Assembly (NCBI GenBank): GCA_905201505.1
Contig: CAJKOJ010000012.1
Location: forward strand, 1 to 40,271
Reading direction: 5' to 3'
DNA length: 40,271 nucleotides
Origin: an uncultured Eubacteriales bacterium
GTDB lineage: Bacteria; Bacillota; Clostridia; Lachnospirales; CAG-274
The translations under genes were made by a program, and so were the position numbers. Under the pieces are notes generated by a model. The model saw only the letters and a list, made by a program, of their open reading frames with translations. It was not told where the DNA came from and searched no databases. Below, in pieces: positions 15,587 through 23,996 of the stretch. Within the stretch, counting starts at the first letter, position 1. The number at the start of each line of letters is the position of its first letter.

Positions 15587-16798
15587 ATGGAAAAAATTAA
15601 AATGACTACGCCTATTGTTGAAATGGACGGAGATGAAATGACAAGAGTTTTATGGAAATGGATAAAGGAAATACTTATTGAACCATATATAGATTTAAAA
15701 ACTGAGTATTATGATTTAGGACTTGTCCATAGAAATGAAACAAATGACCAGGTTACAATTGATAGTGCTATGGCAACTAAAAAATACGGTGTTGCTGTAA
15801 AGTGTGCGACTATTACTCCTAATGCGGCAAGAATGCCTGAGTATAATTTAAAAGAAATGTGGAAGTCACCTAACGGAACTATAAGAGCTATTTTAGACGG
15901 TACTGTGTTTAGAACTCCTATTCTTGTAAAAGGAATTACACCATATATTCCAACATGGACAGCCCCTATTACAATAGCAAGACATGCATACGGCGATGTT
16001 TATAAAAATGTTGAAATGCAGGTTAAAGACGGGGGCAAGGCTGAACTTGTATTAACCGACAAAAATGGAAATGAAAAAAGAGAAACTATTTTTAACTTTG
16101 ACGGTGACGGCATAATTCAGGGATTACATAATATTGATAAGAGTATTGAGGGATTTGCAAGAAGCTGCTTTAACTTTGCATTGGATACTAAACAGGATTT
16201 ATGGTTTGCTACTAAGGATACAATTTCTAAAAAATATGACCACAGGTTTAAGGATATTTTCCAGGATATTTTTGACGCAGAATATAAGGACAAGTTTGAG
16301 AGTGCAGGAATTGAATATTTCTATACACTTATTGACGATGCTGTTGCAAGAGTGATAAGGTCTAAGGGTGGATATATTTGGGCTTGTAAAAACTATGACG
16401 GTGATGTTATGTCTGATATGGTGTCTACTGCATTTGGTTCACTTGCAATGATGACATCTGTTTTGGTTTCCCCTGATGGAAAGTATGAATATGAGGCTGC
16501 ACACGGTACAGTACAAAGACATTACTACAAGCATCTTGATGGTCAGGAAACTTCAACAAACTCAGTTGCTACTATTTTTGCATGGAGCGGTGCTTTTAGA
16601 AAGAGGGGAGAACTTGATGGACTTGATGATTTAATGAAGTTTGCCGATGTTCTTGAAAAAGCCACAATTGATACTATAGAAAGCGGAATTATGACAGGTG
16701 ATTTATATATGCTTTCAAACTTGGAAAATAAGAAAAAAGTATCAAGCAAAGAATTTTTAAATGCAATTGCTGAAAAGCTTGCGGCAGAGTTAGCATAA
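15587..16798 (+). CDS. icd: NADP-dependent isocitrate dehydrogenase
   Basis: A 403-residue enzyme converting isocitrate to 2-oxoglutarate, of the homodimeric eukaryote-like subfamily. Signatures are VEMDGDEMTRVLWKWIKE at the N-terminus, substrate-binding WKSPNGTIRAILDGTVFR, metal-binding KNYDGDVMSDMVSTAFGSLA, and cofactor segment AAHGTVQRHYYKH. The last segment is typical of NADP use. Expected length is matched. AGGAGG precedes the start. Paired with the upstream citrate synthase it supplies 2-oxoglutarate for glutamate. Aconitase is not in the window. Confidence 0.93.
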   Translation: MEKIKMTTPIVEMDGDEMTRVLWKWIKEILIEPYIDLKTEYYDLGLVHRNETNDQVTIDSAMATKKYGVAVKCATITPNAARMPEYNLKEMWKSPNGTIRAILDGTVFRTPILVKGITPYIPTWTAPITIARHAYGDVYKNVEMQVKDGGKAELVLTDKNGNEKRETIFNFDGDGIIQGLHNIDKSIEGFARSCFNFALDTKQDLWFATKDTISKKYDHRFKDIFQDIFDAEYKDKFESAGIEYFYTLIDDAVARVIRSKGGYIWACKNYDGDVMSDMVSTAFGSLAMMTSVLVSPDGKYEYEAAHGTVQRHYYKHLDGQETSTNSVATIFAWSGAFRKRGELDGLDDLMKFADVLEKATIDTIESGIMTGDLYMLSNLENKKKVSSKEFLNAIAEKLAAELA

Positions 16799-16813
16799 AT
16801 ATTTATTAAATAT

Positions 16814-16856
16814 AAAGGTGTTGTATAATTTAGTAATTACACAACACCTTTTTTTA
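16814..16856 (+). terminator. Rho-independent terminator after icd
   Basis: AAAGGTGTTGT (16814-16824) pairs with ACAACACCTTT (16841-16851), followed by a T run. Confidence 0.88.
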
Positions 16857-16880
16857 ATAAATTCTTAATACTAATATTAA

Positions 16881-16909
16881 TTGACACCAAAATTAACGGA
16901 TGATATTAT
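16881..16909 (+). promoter_or_regulatory. Promoter of the stalk-domain gene
   Basis: TTGACA (16881-16886) and TATTAT (16904-16909) are 17 bases apart, ending 38 bases before the chosen start codon. Confidence 0.65.
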
Positions 16910-16947
16910 TAAAATAAGAGGAAAAAATTAAAAATGGAGGTATGTTT

Positions 16948-18075
16948 ATGAAGAGATTGATATTAGGGGTAATAAGTGCAGTTTTTATTATAACGAGTAC
17001 AGTATTTGCAAGAGAAAGCATTAAAATTATTGTAGACGGAAACGAGATAAGTACCTCACAGGCACCTGTTATATATAACGGAAGAACTCTTGTGCCTTTA
17101 AGAGCTGTAGCCGAGTACCTTAACTGTAATGTTGACTGGAACCAGGAAAATAAGGTTATTACATTAATCAGAGGGGATAAAATAATTGAATTGCAGATTG
17201 ATAATACACTTATAACTGTAACTGACAGTAAAAATACATACGAAATACTGATTGAGACACCGGCTGTTATCATTAATAATACGACTATGGTACCGATAAG
17301 GGCTATAGCTGAGATTTTTGAAGCCGGGGTTGAGTGGGATAATGATAATAAAGTTGTAAAAATTTACTATAACCAAGATGTGGTCTTAGAAAATAAAGAT
17401 AAAGATGGTTTAAATGAAGAAAATAAAACTGATGATAACAATGCTGAGGAAGCGGGTACTCAGGATTTAAGAAAAATATCAGCTAAACTCGATGACGACA
17501 GGAATGTTGAAATTTCTTTCCTGCCTGATAATGTAAATGATTATTCTTCTGTAGCGGAAAGTGTAAATATATATTTCTATAACAGAGTTGGCACACTTAT
17601 ATACCAGGAGCTGGGTCAGGGCATTACTATATCAAATAATAATGATTATATTGAATATAAGCTTGATTATGATGATATACGCTCAAGTGTTGATGAAGAA
17701 GATTTTACAACCTTTACAAATTCTAAAATTAAGGTTGAAATCATAGCTGACGGTAAGGTGTATGCTCAGGGGGAGTATAATATGGGGTGCAGATTTAAAT
17801 ATGCTGCAGGATATTCTGATAGTCAGATTAGTATGAATATTTCAAATATTGAGGCTGAATATGACAATCAGAATAAAATAAAGGTTAAATTTAGATTTTA
17901 CGGCAATTGCAGCGGTGAAAATGATAGAGAACTTTCATTATATTGTTATGATTTAAGAGGAAAATTAGTAGGTACTGTGCCTTTAGGTGTACAGATCAGT
18001 AAAGGTGAGTTTGATTTTGAACAATATTATACATTGCCAAGTGCAACTTCTGATATTTATGTGAAGTCAAGATAA
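16948..18075 (+). CDS. Secreted stalk-domain protein (copper amine oxidase N-terminal-like)
   Basis: 375 residues from ATG 16948, six bases after GGAGGT. An ATG at 16942 directly abuts that site. A signal peptide (MKRLILGVISAVFIITSTVFA) is followed by a stalk domain containing two copies of the motif NGRTLVPLRAVAEYL / NTTMVPIRAIAEIF, each followed by VDW or VEW and a K-V strand. This is the Cu_amine_oxidN1/stalk domain common in clostridial surface proteins. An acidic linker (residues 130-160) leads to an unassigned beta-rich C-terminal half. No anchor motif is visible. The role is probably cell-wall or matrix binding. Confidence 0.85.
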   Translation: MKRLILGVISAVFIITSTVFARESIKIIVDGNEISTSQAPVIYNGRTLVPLRAVAEYLNCNVDWNQENKVITLIRGDKIIELQIDNTLITVTDSKNTYEILIETPAVIINNTTMVPIRAIAEIFEAGVEWDNDNKVVKIYYNQDVVLENKDKDGLNEENKTDDNNAEEAGTQDLRKISAKLDDDRNVEISFLPDNVNDYSSVAESVNIYFYNRVGTLIYQELGQGITISNNNDYIEYKLDYDDIRSSVDEEDFTTFTNSKIKVEIIADGKVYAQGEYNMGCRFKYAAGYSDSQISMNISNIEAEYDNQNKIKVKFRFYGNCSGENDRELSLYCYDLRGKLVGTVPLGVQISKGEFDFEQYYTLPSATSDIYVKSR

Positions 18076-18078
18076 AGT

Positions 18079-18120
18079 AAAATCTGTCAATTAACTAAAT
18101 AAGGTTAATTGACAGATTTT
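18079..18120. terminator. Bidirectional terminator between convergent genes
   Basis: A perfect 17-bp stem, AAAATCTGTCAATTAAC (18079-18095) with its complement at 18104-18120, has an eight-base loop. T runs on the plus strand and A runs read as T on the minus strand let it serve both the stalk gene and the antiporter gene. Confidence 0.88.
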
Positions 18121-18121
18121 T

Positions 18122-19303
18122 TTATTTATCATTATTAAGAAGTCTTTTATAAGTTGAATCTATAAAGAATGCACCAATAGGTGCTGTTATAAGTATTGCA
18201 AGAACGGCAACAGTGAGTATCTGATGACCTGATGCTATACCCATTGTCAGAGGAATAGTTCCTATAGCTGCCTGAACTGTTGCTTTTGGTGTATATGAAA
18301 TCATACAGAAAATATTTTCCTTCATATTTAGTTTTGAAGGTAGAATTGAAATAAGCACACCTAACATTCTGAGAGAAAGTGCACATATAAGAATTGCCGC
18401 AGCACCTATACCTGCTTTAAGGGCGTAAGATATATCAACAGCTGAGCCAACCAGTACAAAGAGTATGATTTCTCCGGCAATCCATAATATATTGTATTCC
18501 TTTGAAAGAATTACTGCTGTTTTTTCAGACTTTTTGCAAAGAGTAATGCCCATAAACATAATTCCAAGGAGACCGGAAATAGGAAAAACATTTTTTAAAT
18601 TATTTTCAAGAGCTATCATTAGAAATGAAAGTGACAACATAACAAGGAGTTTAACTGCATCTCTTATTTCAAATTTACTGTAAAATACATTAAGTAAAAA
18701 TCCACATAAAATGCCTAATATTATACCTGTAATTATAGAAACTGGTATTTGAACAAAGTTTACGGCAGATACTTCTCCTCCTAATGAAAGGGATAGAAAA
18801 GCATAGAATACAACTATTACAAAAACATCGTCAGCAGAGGCACCTGCAAGTATAAGCTGAGGTATAGACTTTTTAGTACCATAATTTTCTTCCATAAGCT
18901 TAATCATTCTGGGAACAATGACGGCAGGGGAAACTGCACCAAGCACAGTACCCATTAAAGCGGCATCTATAGTTGAAATATTAAATATTCTTGGTGCGAT
19001 AAGAGTTGTTGTGGCAATTTCAAAACATGCCGGGACAAAGCACATAAGAATTGCAGACAATCCAACTTTTTTTAGATCTTTTATGTCAAGTGTCAGCCCG
19101 GCACGAGACAGTATAATGACAAGAGCGAACTGTCTTAAATCGGCAGCTATATTTAAAAGAGAACTGTCAATAAGGTTTAAGCAGTGAGGACCTATTATTA
19201 TGCCTGCGATTATCATTCCTGTCAGTGAAGGAAGCTTTAATCGTTTAAAGATATTTCCTAAAAATAATCCTGATAATAAAATAACTGAAAGTCCTGTTAA
19301 CAT
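18122..19303 (-). CDS. Cation/proton antiporter (CPA family), riboswitch-controlled
   Basis: A 393-residue polytopic membrane protein with about 12 hydrophobic segments and the Na+/H+ exchanger fold. It has an N-terminal LPSLTGMIIAGIIIGPHCLN, a second repeat with ASADDVFVIVVFYAF containing the paired acidic residues used for ion coupling, and a C-terminal SYTPKATVQAAIGTIPL. It has no C-terminal TrkA domain. AAGGAG precedes the ATG. The 5-prime leader carries a probable fluoride riboswitch overlapping a terminator, so expression should rise with fluoride. Transport specificity is not readable from the sequence. Antiporters of this type are among known fluoride-riboswitch targets. Confidence 0.88.
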   Translation of the reverse strand: MLTGLSVILLSGLFLGNIFKRLKLPSLTGMIIAGIIIGPHCLNLIDSSLLNIAADLRQFALVIILSRAGLTLDIKDLKKVGLSAILMCFVPACFEIATTTLIAPRIFNISTIDAALMGTVLGAVSPAVIVPRMIKLMEENYGTKKSIPQLILAGASADDVFVIVVFYAFLSLSLGGEVSAVNFVQIPVSIITGIILGILCGFLLNVFYSKFEIRDAVKLLVMLSLSFLMIALENNLKNVFPISGLLGIMFMGITLCKKSEKTAVILSKEYNILWIAGEIILFVLVGSAVDISYALKAGIGAAAILICALSLRMLGVLISILPSKLNMKENIFCMISYTPKATVQAAIGTIPLTMGIASGHQILTVAVLAILITAPIGAFFIDSTYKRLLNNDK

Positions 19304-19320
19304 AAAATTTCTCCTTCAAC

Positions 19321-19361
19321 AAAAAAACTGATAATTCCTGTGTAAACACAGAAGTCATCAG
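19321..19361 (-). terminator. Attenuator terminator in the antiporter leader
   Basis: On the minus strand CTGAT-GAC-TTCTGTGT pairs with ACACAGGAA-TT-ATCAG, followed by seven T. It ends 17 bases before the start codon, so it must be an in-leader attenuator. Its left arm reuses the 3-prime strand of the aptamer. Confidence 0.85.
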
Positions 19362-19410
19362 CAAATAAGCGGTTTAGTCATAAAGACAAGGGAGACATTC
19401 ATTCCCTGTA
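19346..19410 (-). ncRNA. Probable fluoride riboswitch aptamer (crcB motif)
   Basis: Read on the minus strand, AGGGA / TCCCT closes a five-base-pair stem around a loop beginning ATGA. Next come the conserved single-stranded TAAACCGC and then GCTGATGACTTCTG. The loop segment GAATGTC can pair with GACTTC downstream with one bulged base, as in the pseudoknot of the fluoride aptamer. These elements appear in the order and spacing of the crcB motif. The internal GC...GC stem is short, which lowers confidence slightly. The 3-prime strand is shared with the terminator, so ligand binding would favour read-through. Confidence 0.78.
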
Positions 19411-19425
19411 ATTGTTTATAGGTAT

Positions 19426-19453
19426 ATTTTAACATAAATTATATTTTTGTCAA
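19426..19453 (-). promoter_or_regulatory. Promoter of the riboswitch-antiporter transcript
   Basis: On the minus strand TTGACA (19453-19448) and TAAAAT (19431-19426) are 16 bases apart. Transcription would start about ten bases before the aptamer stem. Confidence 0.7.
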
Positions 19454-19476
19454 TATAATTTTATGAGGTGATTTTT

Positions 19477-22400
19477 TTGTATAACCTGATTGTAAAGTAT
19501 AATGGAGATTTACTGGGATATGAGATAATTGAAATACTTTCTGAAAATTTTGCAATTATTAGATCTGATATATTAACTGTTTCAGGTGATAAAAATATTA
19601 TTGAATATGAAATGCCTGTAGATTTGCAGCCATTGCTTGCAGAAGCTAAAGAAAGAAGCTGTATTACTGAAAATAATAACAATTTCAGCGGATTAACAGG
19701 TAAAGGTGTTATGGTAGGTATTATAGATTCAGGAATAACTTATAATCACAGAGAGTTTGAAGATAGGATAAAATATATATGGGATATTCCTAATGACAGA
19801 ATATATAATGAAGAAGAAATACAAGATGGTATAGGTTTTGTTGATTCTATAGGTCATGGTACAGCTGTAGCCGGTGTTGCAGCGGGTGCAGGAGGAGTTG
19901 CAAGCGGTGCTGATATTATTTCTGTAGCCATAGGCAGAGGTTCCAGTGATGATGTAATGAGAGGAATAAAGTTTGTAATTGACAAGGCAAATGAGAGAAA
20001 TATGCCTTCTGTTATAAATATATCTTATGGTACAAATTTTGGTGCTCATGACGGACAGTCTCTTTTTGAACAGTATATTGACCAGGTAAGTGAACAGAAT
20101 GTTACAGCAATAGTAGTTGCAAGTGGAAATGAAGGAGACAAGTATCATCATTTTAGAGGACAGGGTAACAGTATTGTTGAGTTTAATGTAGGAAGGAGTT
20201 TAAGGTCTGTAACTCTTGAAATGTATAAAAACTATTTGTATAATGCCACCTTTGAAATTATATCACCGGGAGGTGATACCACAGGCGTTTTGAGCGGCAA
20301 TGACAGCCTCTACAATCAAATTTTAGGGAATACTGACATTACAGTAAATATAGAAATACCTACTCCGCAGACAATTGATGAAAGGGTAATTATACAATTT
20401 ACAGGTACAGAATTTGTAGATACGGGTATATGGCAGCTAAGGGTAAATATAGATGAAGAGGCGGTATTTGATGTGTGGCTTCCTGTAAGTGAAGGAGTAA
20501 CTGAGGATACTGTATTCCTTATGCCAGATGTTGACATTACACTTACTATACCATCTACAGCTTTCAGGGCAATAACTGTAGGTGCATATAATTCAAGAAA
20601 TAATACATTGGCTCCATTTTCCGGAAGAGGTTATACAAGGGAAGTTGTATATACAAAGCCTGATTTAGTAGCACCCGGTGTAAATATAAGAACAGCTTCT
20701 AATACAGGAGGATATGATTACTTTACAGGAACAAGTATAGCTGCCCCCTTTGTTACAGGGGTTGCCGCCCTGCTTATGGAGTGGGGAATTGTACTGCAAA
20801 ATGATATGGATATGTATGGTGAGAAGATTAAAGGGCTGCTTAGAAAATACGCAGAAAGAAGCGGCAATATAGAGTATCCTAACCCGGAATGGGGATATGG
20901 CAGACTTTGTTTTAGAAATATTTATAATAATCTTGGAGGAATTGCAGCAATGAATATAAACGGTATTGCTTTGTCAAGTGACTATGTAGCTCTTGTAGTG
21001 TCTAAAAATGATAATCTGTTAAATGTGCTGAGGGAATACAGTGCAGGTGAATGCAATCTTATATTTGGGACCTATGTAATCATATATGTACCTGTATCAA
21101 CATACGAACTTCTGCTGACAAGTCCTCAGATAGGGAATGGTATAAGAAGCAGTACACCGTTAATTATGGGGTTTAGCAACGACAGTGTGGTTATACCTGA
21201 TAACCTGCAAAGTGTCCAAAATCTTCCCTCTGATTACAGAGGTGCAGGTGTACTAATAGGAATACCTGATACCGGTGTAGATATAAATGATCCTGTATTT
21301 AAATATGAAAACGGAGACAGCAGAATATATTCAATGTGGATACAGGATGATAGTGAGGAATCTGAAAATGTGTGCTTTGGCAGAGAATATACCAGAGAAG
21401 AAATTACAGAAGGCAATATAAATATAGAAGGTGATACTCTGCATGGAACAAATATGGCCAAGGCAGTGTTAAAAGTTGCTCCAGATGCGGAATTTGTAAT
21501 AGTAAGGCTTAAAGAAGCAAGCAAATATTACAAGGATAAAATAGGAATTACAAAAACAGAAAATGTGTTTCAGTCTTCTGATTTAATGTTGGGAATTGAT
21601 TATATTGCAGAAAAAGCAAGAGAAAGCAGAAGACCACTGTCTATAGTCATAGGTATAGGAACAAACCAAGGGGGACACGACGGACAAACATTGCTTGAAA
21701 TATATTTATCATCTGTATCTATAAGTAATGGTGTTTCTGTCACTACTGCCATAGGTAATGAAGCTTTAAGCGGAAGACACACATCATTTGATATAAATAA
21801 TGATGCAGGGTATCATGATGTGGAAATAAGTGTGGGTGAAGAAACAAGTAATTTTTCTATGTGGATATGGAGCAATATTGCAGAAAGAGTAGACGTTGGT
21901 ATTATACCACCAATAGGAAATGAAATAGGAAGAATAGAAGCGAGAAATAATTTTATAAATACATATACATTTAATCTGACAAATACAAAAGTTACAGTAG
22001 AATACAGAATACCTTTATACAGAACCAGCAGTCAAATGACGCAAATAACAATAATGGGTGCAGTAGCGGGAATATGGAAAATCAGAGTTTACGGGAATAC
22101 GATACTTGGCAGAATCAACTGTTGGCTTCCCATATCGTCATTTGCCGGTAATTTGAAATTTATAACTCCTGTTGCAAGTACAACGGCTGTTGTACCAACA
22201 ACAGCCAACTATGTTATGTCTGTGGGAGCTTATGACCCGTCAAATAACAGAGTTATATCAACATCTGGCAGAGGACCTAACAGACTTGGTGATTTGTGCC
22301 CTGACTTTGTTGCACCATCTAACGGTTCAACAAGCATAAGTGCCGCTATAGCGGCAGGAATAGCTGCTTTATTGCTGGAGTGGGGTATTGTTCGGGCAAA

Positions 22401-22542
22401 TAACCTAAATATAAATACCCTGAGTATTAAGTCATATATATTGCAGGGTACAGTGCCTCTTGAAATAAATACGCCGGTACCAAATGATGTGTGGGGATAT
22501 GGTGCTGTTAATTTATTTAATACATTTGACAGATTGCAATAA
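19477..22542 (+). CDS. Tandem subtilisin-like germination protease, CspBA-like fusion
   Basis: 1,021 residues from a TTG at 19477, six bases after GAGGTG; a GTG at 19468 lies inside that site. A short prodomain (1-70) precedes S8 domain 1 with D84 (GIIDSG), H127 (GHGTAVAG), oxyanion N218 and S420 (FTGTSIAAP). A 150- to 200-residue insert between H and S fits the Csp jelly-roll. A second prodomain-like stretch (about 485-575) leads to S8 domain 2 with D598 (GIPDTG), H656 (LHGTNMA), N761 and S953. Domain 2 has 14 fewer residues before its Ser than domain 1, and the usual GTSxAxP is STSISAA. Csp proteases activate the cortex hydrolase SleC during germination. There is no signal peptide, as expected for a forespore product. 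Confidence 0.88.
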   Translation: MYNLIVKYNGDLLGYEIIEILSENFAIIRSDILTVSGDKNIIEYEMPVDLQPLLAEAKERSCITENNNNFSGLTGKGVMVGIIDSGITYNHREFEDRIKYIWDIPNDRIYNEEEIQDGIGFVDSIGHGTAVAGVAAGAGGVASGADIISVAIGRGSSDDVMRGIKFVIDKANERNMPSVINISYGTNFGAHDGQSLFEQYIDQVSEQNVTAIVVASGNEGDKYHHFRGQGNSIVEFNVGRSLRSVTLEMYKNYLYNATFEIISPGGDTTGVLSGNDSLYNQILGNTDITVNIEIPTPQTIDERVIIQFTGTEFVDTGIWQLRVNIDEEAVFDVWLPVSEGVTEDTVFLMPDVDITLTIPSTAFRAITVGAYNSRNNTLAPFSGRGYTREVVYTKPDLVAPGVNIRTASNTGGYDYFTGTSIAAPFVTGVAALLMEWGIVLQNDMDMYGEKIKGLLRKYAERSGNIEYPNPEWGYGRLCFRNIYNNLGGIAAMNINGIALSSDYVALVVSKNDNLLNVLREYSAGECNLIFGTYVIIYVPVSTYELLLTSPQIGNGIRSSTPLIMGFSNDSVVIPDNLQSVQNLPSDYRGAGVLIGIPDTGVDINDPVFKYENGDSRIYSMWIQDDSEESENVCFGREYTREEITEGNINIEGDTLHGTNMAKAVLKVAPDAEFVIVRLKEASKYYKDKIGITKTENVFQSSDLMLGIDYIAEKARESRRPLSIVIGIGTNQGGHDGQTLLEIYLSSVSISNGVSVTTAIGNEALSGRHTSFDINNDAGYHDVEISVGEETSNFSMWIWSNIAERVDVGIIPPIGNEIGRIEARNNFINTYTFNLTNTKVTVEYRIPLYRTSSQMTQITIMGAVAGIWKIRVYGNTILGRINCWLPISSFAGNLKFITPVASTTAVVPTTANYVMSVGAYDPSNNRVISTSGRGPNRLGDLCPDFVAPSNGSTSISAAIAAGIAALLLEWGIVRANNLNINTLSIKSYILQGTVPLEINTPVPNDVWGYGAVNLFNTFDRLQ

Positions 22543-22550
22543 TGAGGTCT

Positions 22551-22580
22551 AAAGGGAGAGCAAAGGTGTTCTCCCTTTTT
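22551..22580 (+). terminator. Terminator after the csp gene
   Basis: AAAGGGAGA (22551-22559) pairs with TCTCCCTTT (22570-22578), followed by further T. Confidence 0.85.
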
Positions 22581-22666
22581 AAATGTTGTATTTACCAAGA
22601 ATATTTTGACAAAAGGCTATTAATGGAGTAAAATATTAAAATAGGTTAATTATATGTTAAAAGTAC

Positions 22667-22694
22667 TTGACAAATAATATATATGTGATATAAT
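22667..22694 (+). promoter_or_regulatory. Promoter of the histidine operon
   Basis: Consensus TTGACA (22667-22672) and TATAAT (22689-22694) are 16 bases apart. The leader to the hisZ start is only about 48 bases, too short for a T-box. Confidence 0.8.
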
Positions 22695-22697
22695 AAA

Positions 22698-22734
22698 TTC
22701 AATTTATTACTTTAATACGATAAAGTGAATTGAA
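22698..22734. promoter_or_regulatory. Interrupted inverted repeat at the his operon start point
   Basis: TTCAATT (22698-22704) pairs with AATTGAA (22728-22734), and inside it ACTTTA (22709-22714) pairs with TAAAGT (22721-22726). It spans the predicted transcription start. It could be a repressor operator or a 5-prime hairpin in the mRNA. Confidence 0.5.
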
Positions 22735-22748
22735 AAGAGGATATAGAT

Positions 22749-23996
22749 ATGTTGATAAGTAAATTACATACACCTGAAGGTGTTAAGGACTATTTGCCTA
22801 AAGAATGTGCATTGAAGAAAAAAACAGAAGATAAAATAGCAAGAGTTTTTGAAAGTTATGGTTATTTGCCTGTAACAAGTCCTACCTTTGAATACAATGA
22901 TGTATTTTGTGGTATGGGCGGAGTTAAGGATAGCAGAGTATTTAAGTTTGTAGACAAAGATGGTGCTCTCTTGGTGTTAAGACCTGATATGACACCTGCG
23001 ATTGCAAGAATAGCAGCAACAGCTTATAATACACAGGATTTGCCTCTTAAGCTATATTATATGGAAAGTATGTTCAGAGCAAATGAAAATTATCAGGGCA
23101 AGCTGAGAGAATTTACACAGGCAGGTGTTGAATTCCTTGGTGTTAATTCCATTGAAGCTGATGCAGAAGTCGTATCAATTGCAATTAATTCGCTGTTGTC
23201 AGTAGGACTTGAAAAATTTAAACTGGATTTAGGTCACGCTGCTTTTTTAAAGGGCGTTATAGATGAAGCAAATGTTGAAAATGAGATTGCTGATGCTATT
23301 CAGGAAAATATAATAAGGAAAAATTATGTAGCTGTCAATGAACTTGCAGAAAATATTGAAAATGAAGATATTAAATATATTCTGCAGGAATTGCCGTTGT
23401 TAATAGGCGGTGAAGATATTTTAGAAAAAGTCAGAGACAAGGTAACAAATGAAAGTTCACTTAAAGCAATTAATTATCTTAACGAGCTTTATATAATTTT
23501 AAAGGAACTTGGATTTGAAAAATACGTATCATTTGATTTGGGTGTTATAGGTTCAATGGATTATTATACAGGACTTATATTCAGAGGCTATGCAAAGGGT
23601 ACAGGTTCTTCTGTTTTGGACGGCGGCAGGTATGATAATATGGTTGAAAAGTTTGGAAATGATATGCCGGCTGTAGGTTTTGCTTTAAAAGTAAATGACC
23701 TTATGAAAGTTATGAGGGAACCTGATGAAAGAGGATGTACATATCTTGCTGCGTATGATAATGAAAGCAGGTTTTATGCTCTTAAAGAAACAAATGAATT
23801 AAGGAAAAAAGGAATTTCTGTTGAGAACAGTTTTTGCGGCTGTGATGTTGAAAGCAATAAGGCTTATGCATTGAAAAAGAATATATCAAACATATTAATT
23901 TTTAAAAGTGGTAAAGTAAGACTTATAAATGTTAAAAATAATAATGAAGAAATTATTGATATAAATAACCTTTATGCAAAGGAGGAGTCAAAATAA
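22749..23996 (+). CDS. hisZ: ATP phosphoribosyltransferase regulatory subunit
   Basis: 415 residues, histidyl-tRNA-synthetase-like, without the anticodon-binding domain. Class II motifs include GVKDYLPKECALKK, RPDMTPAIARIA (motif 2), DYYTGLIFRGYAKG and LDGGRYDNMVEKFG. HisZ associates with the short form of HisG and confers histidine feedback. The next gene is exactly such a short hisG, and its ATG overlaps the hisZ stop by one base. It is first in a nine-gene operon. Confidence 0.93.
   Translation: MLISKLHTPEGVKDYLPKECALKKKTEDKIARVFESYGYLPVTSPTFEYNDVFCGMGGVKDSRVFKFVDKDGALLVLRPDMTPAIARIAATAYNTQDLPLKLYYMESMFRANENYQGKLREFTQAGVEFLGVNSIEADAEVVSIAINSLLSVGLEKFKLDLGHAAFLKGVIDEANVENEIADAIQENIIRKNYVAVNELAENIENEDIKYILQELPLLIGGEDILEKVRDKVTNESSLKAINYLNELYIILKELGFEKYVSFDLGVIGSMDYYTGLIFRGYAKGTGSSVLDGGRYDNMVEKFGNDMPAVGFALKVNDLMKVMREPDERGCTYLAAYDNESRFYALKETNELRKKGISVENSFCGCDVESNKAYALKKNISNILIFKSGKVRLINVKNNNEEIIDINNLYAKEESK

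Noticed and set aside
22695..22748. T-box or histidine attenuator before hisZ
   Set aside because: The leader is about 48 bases, with no T-box sequence, specifier loop or run of His codons.
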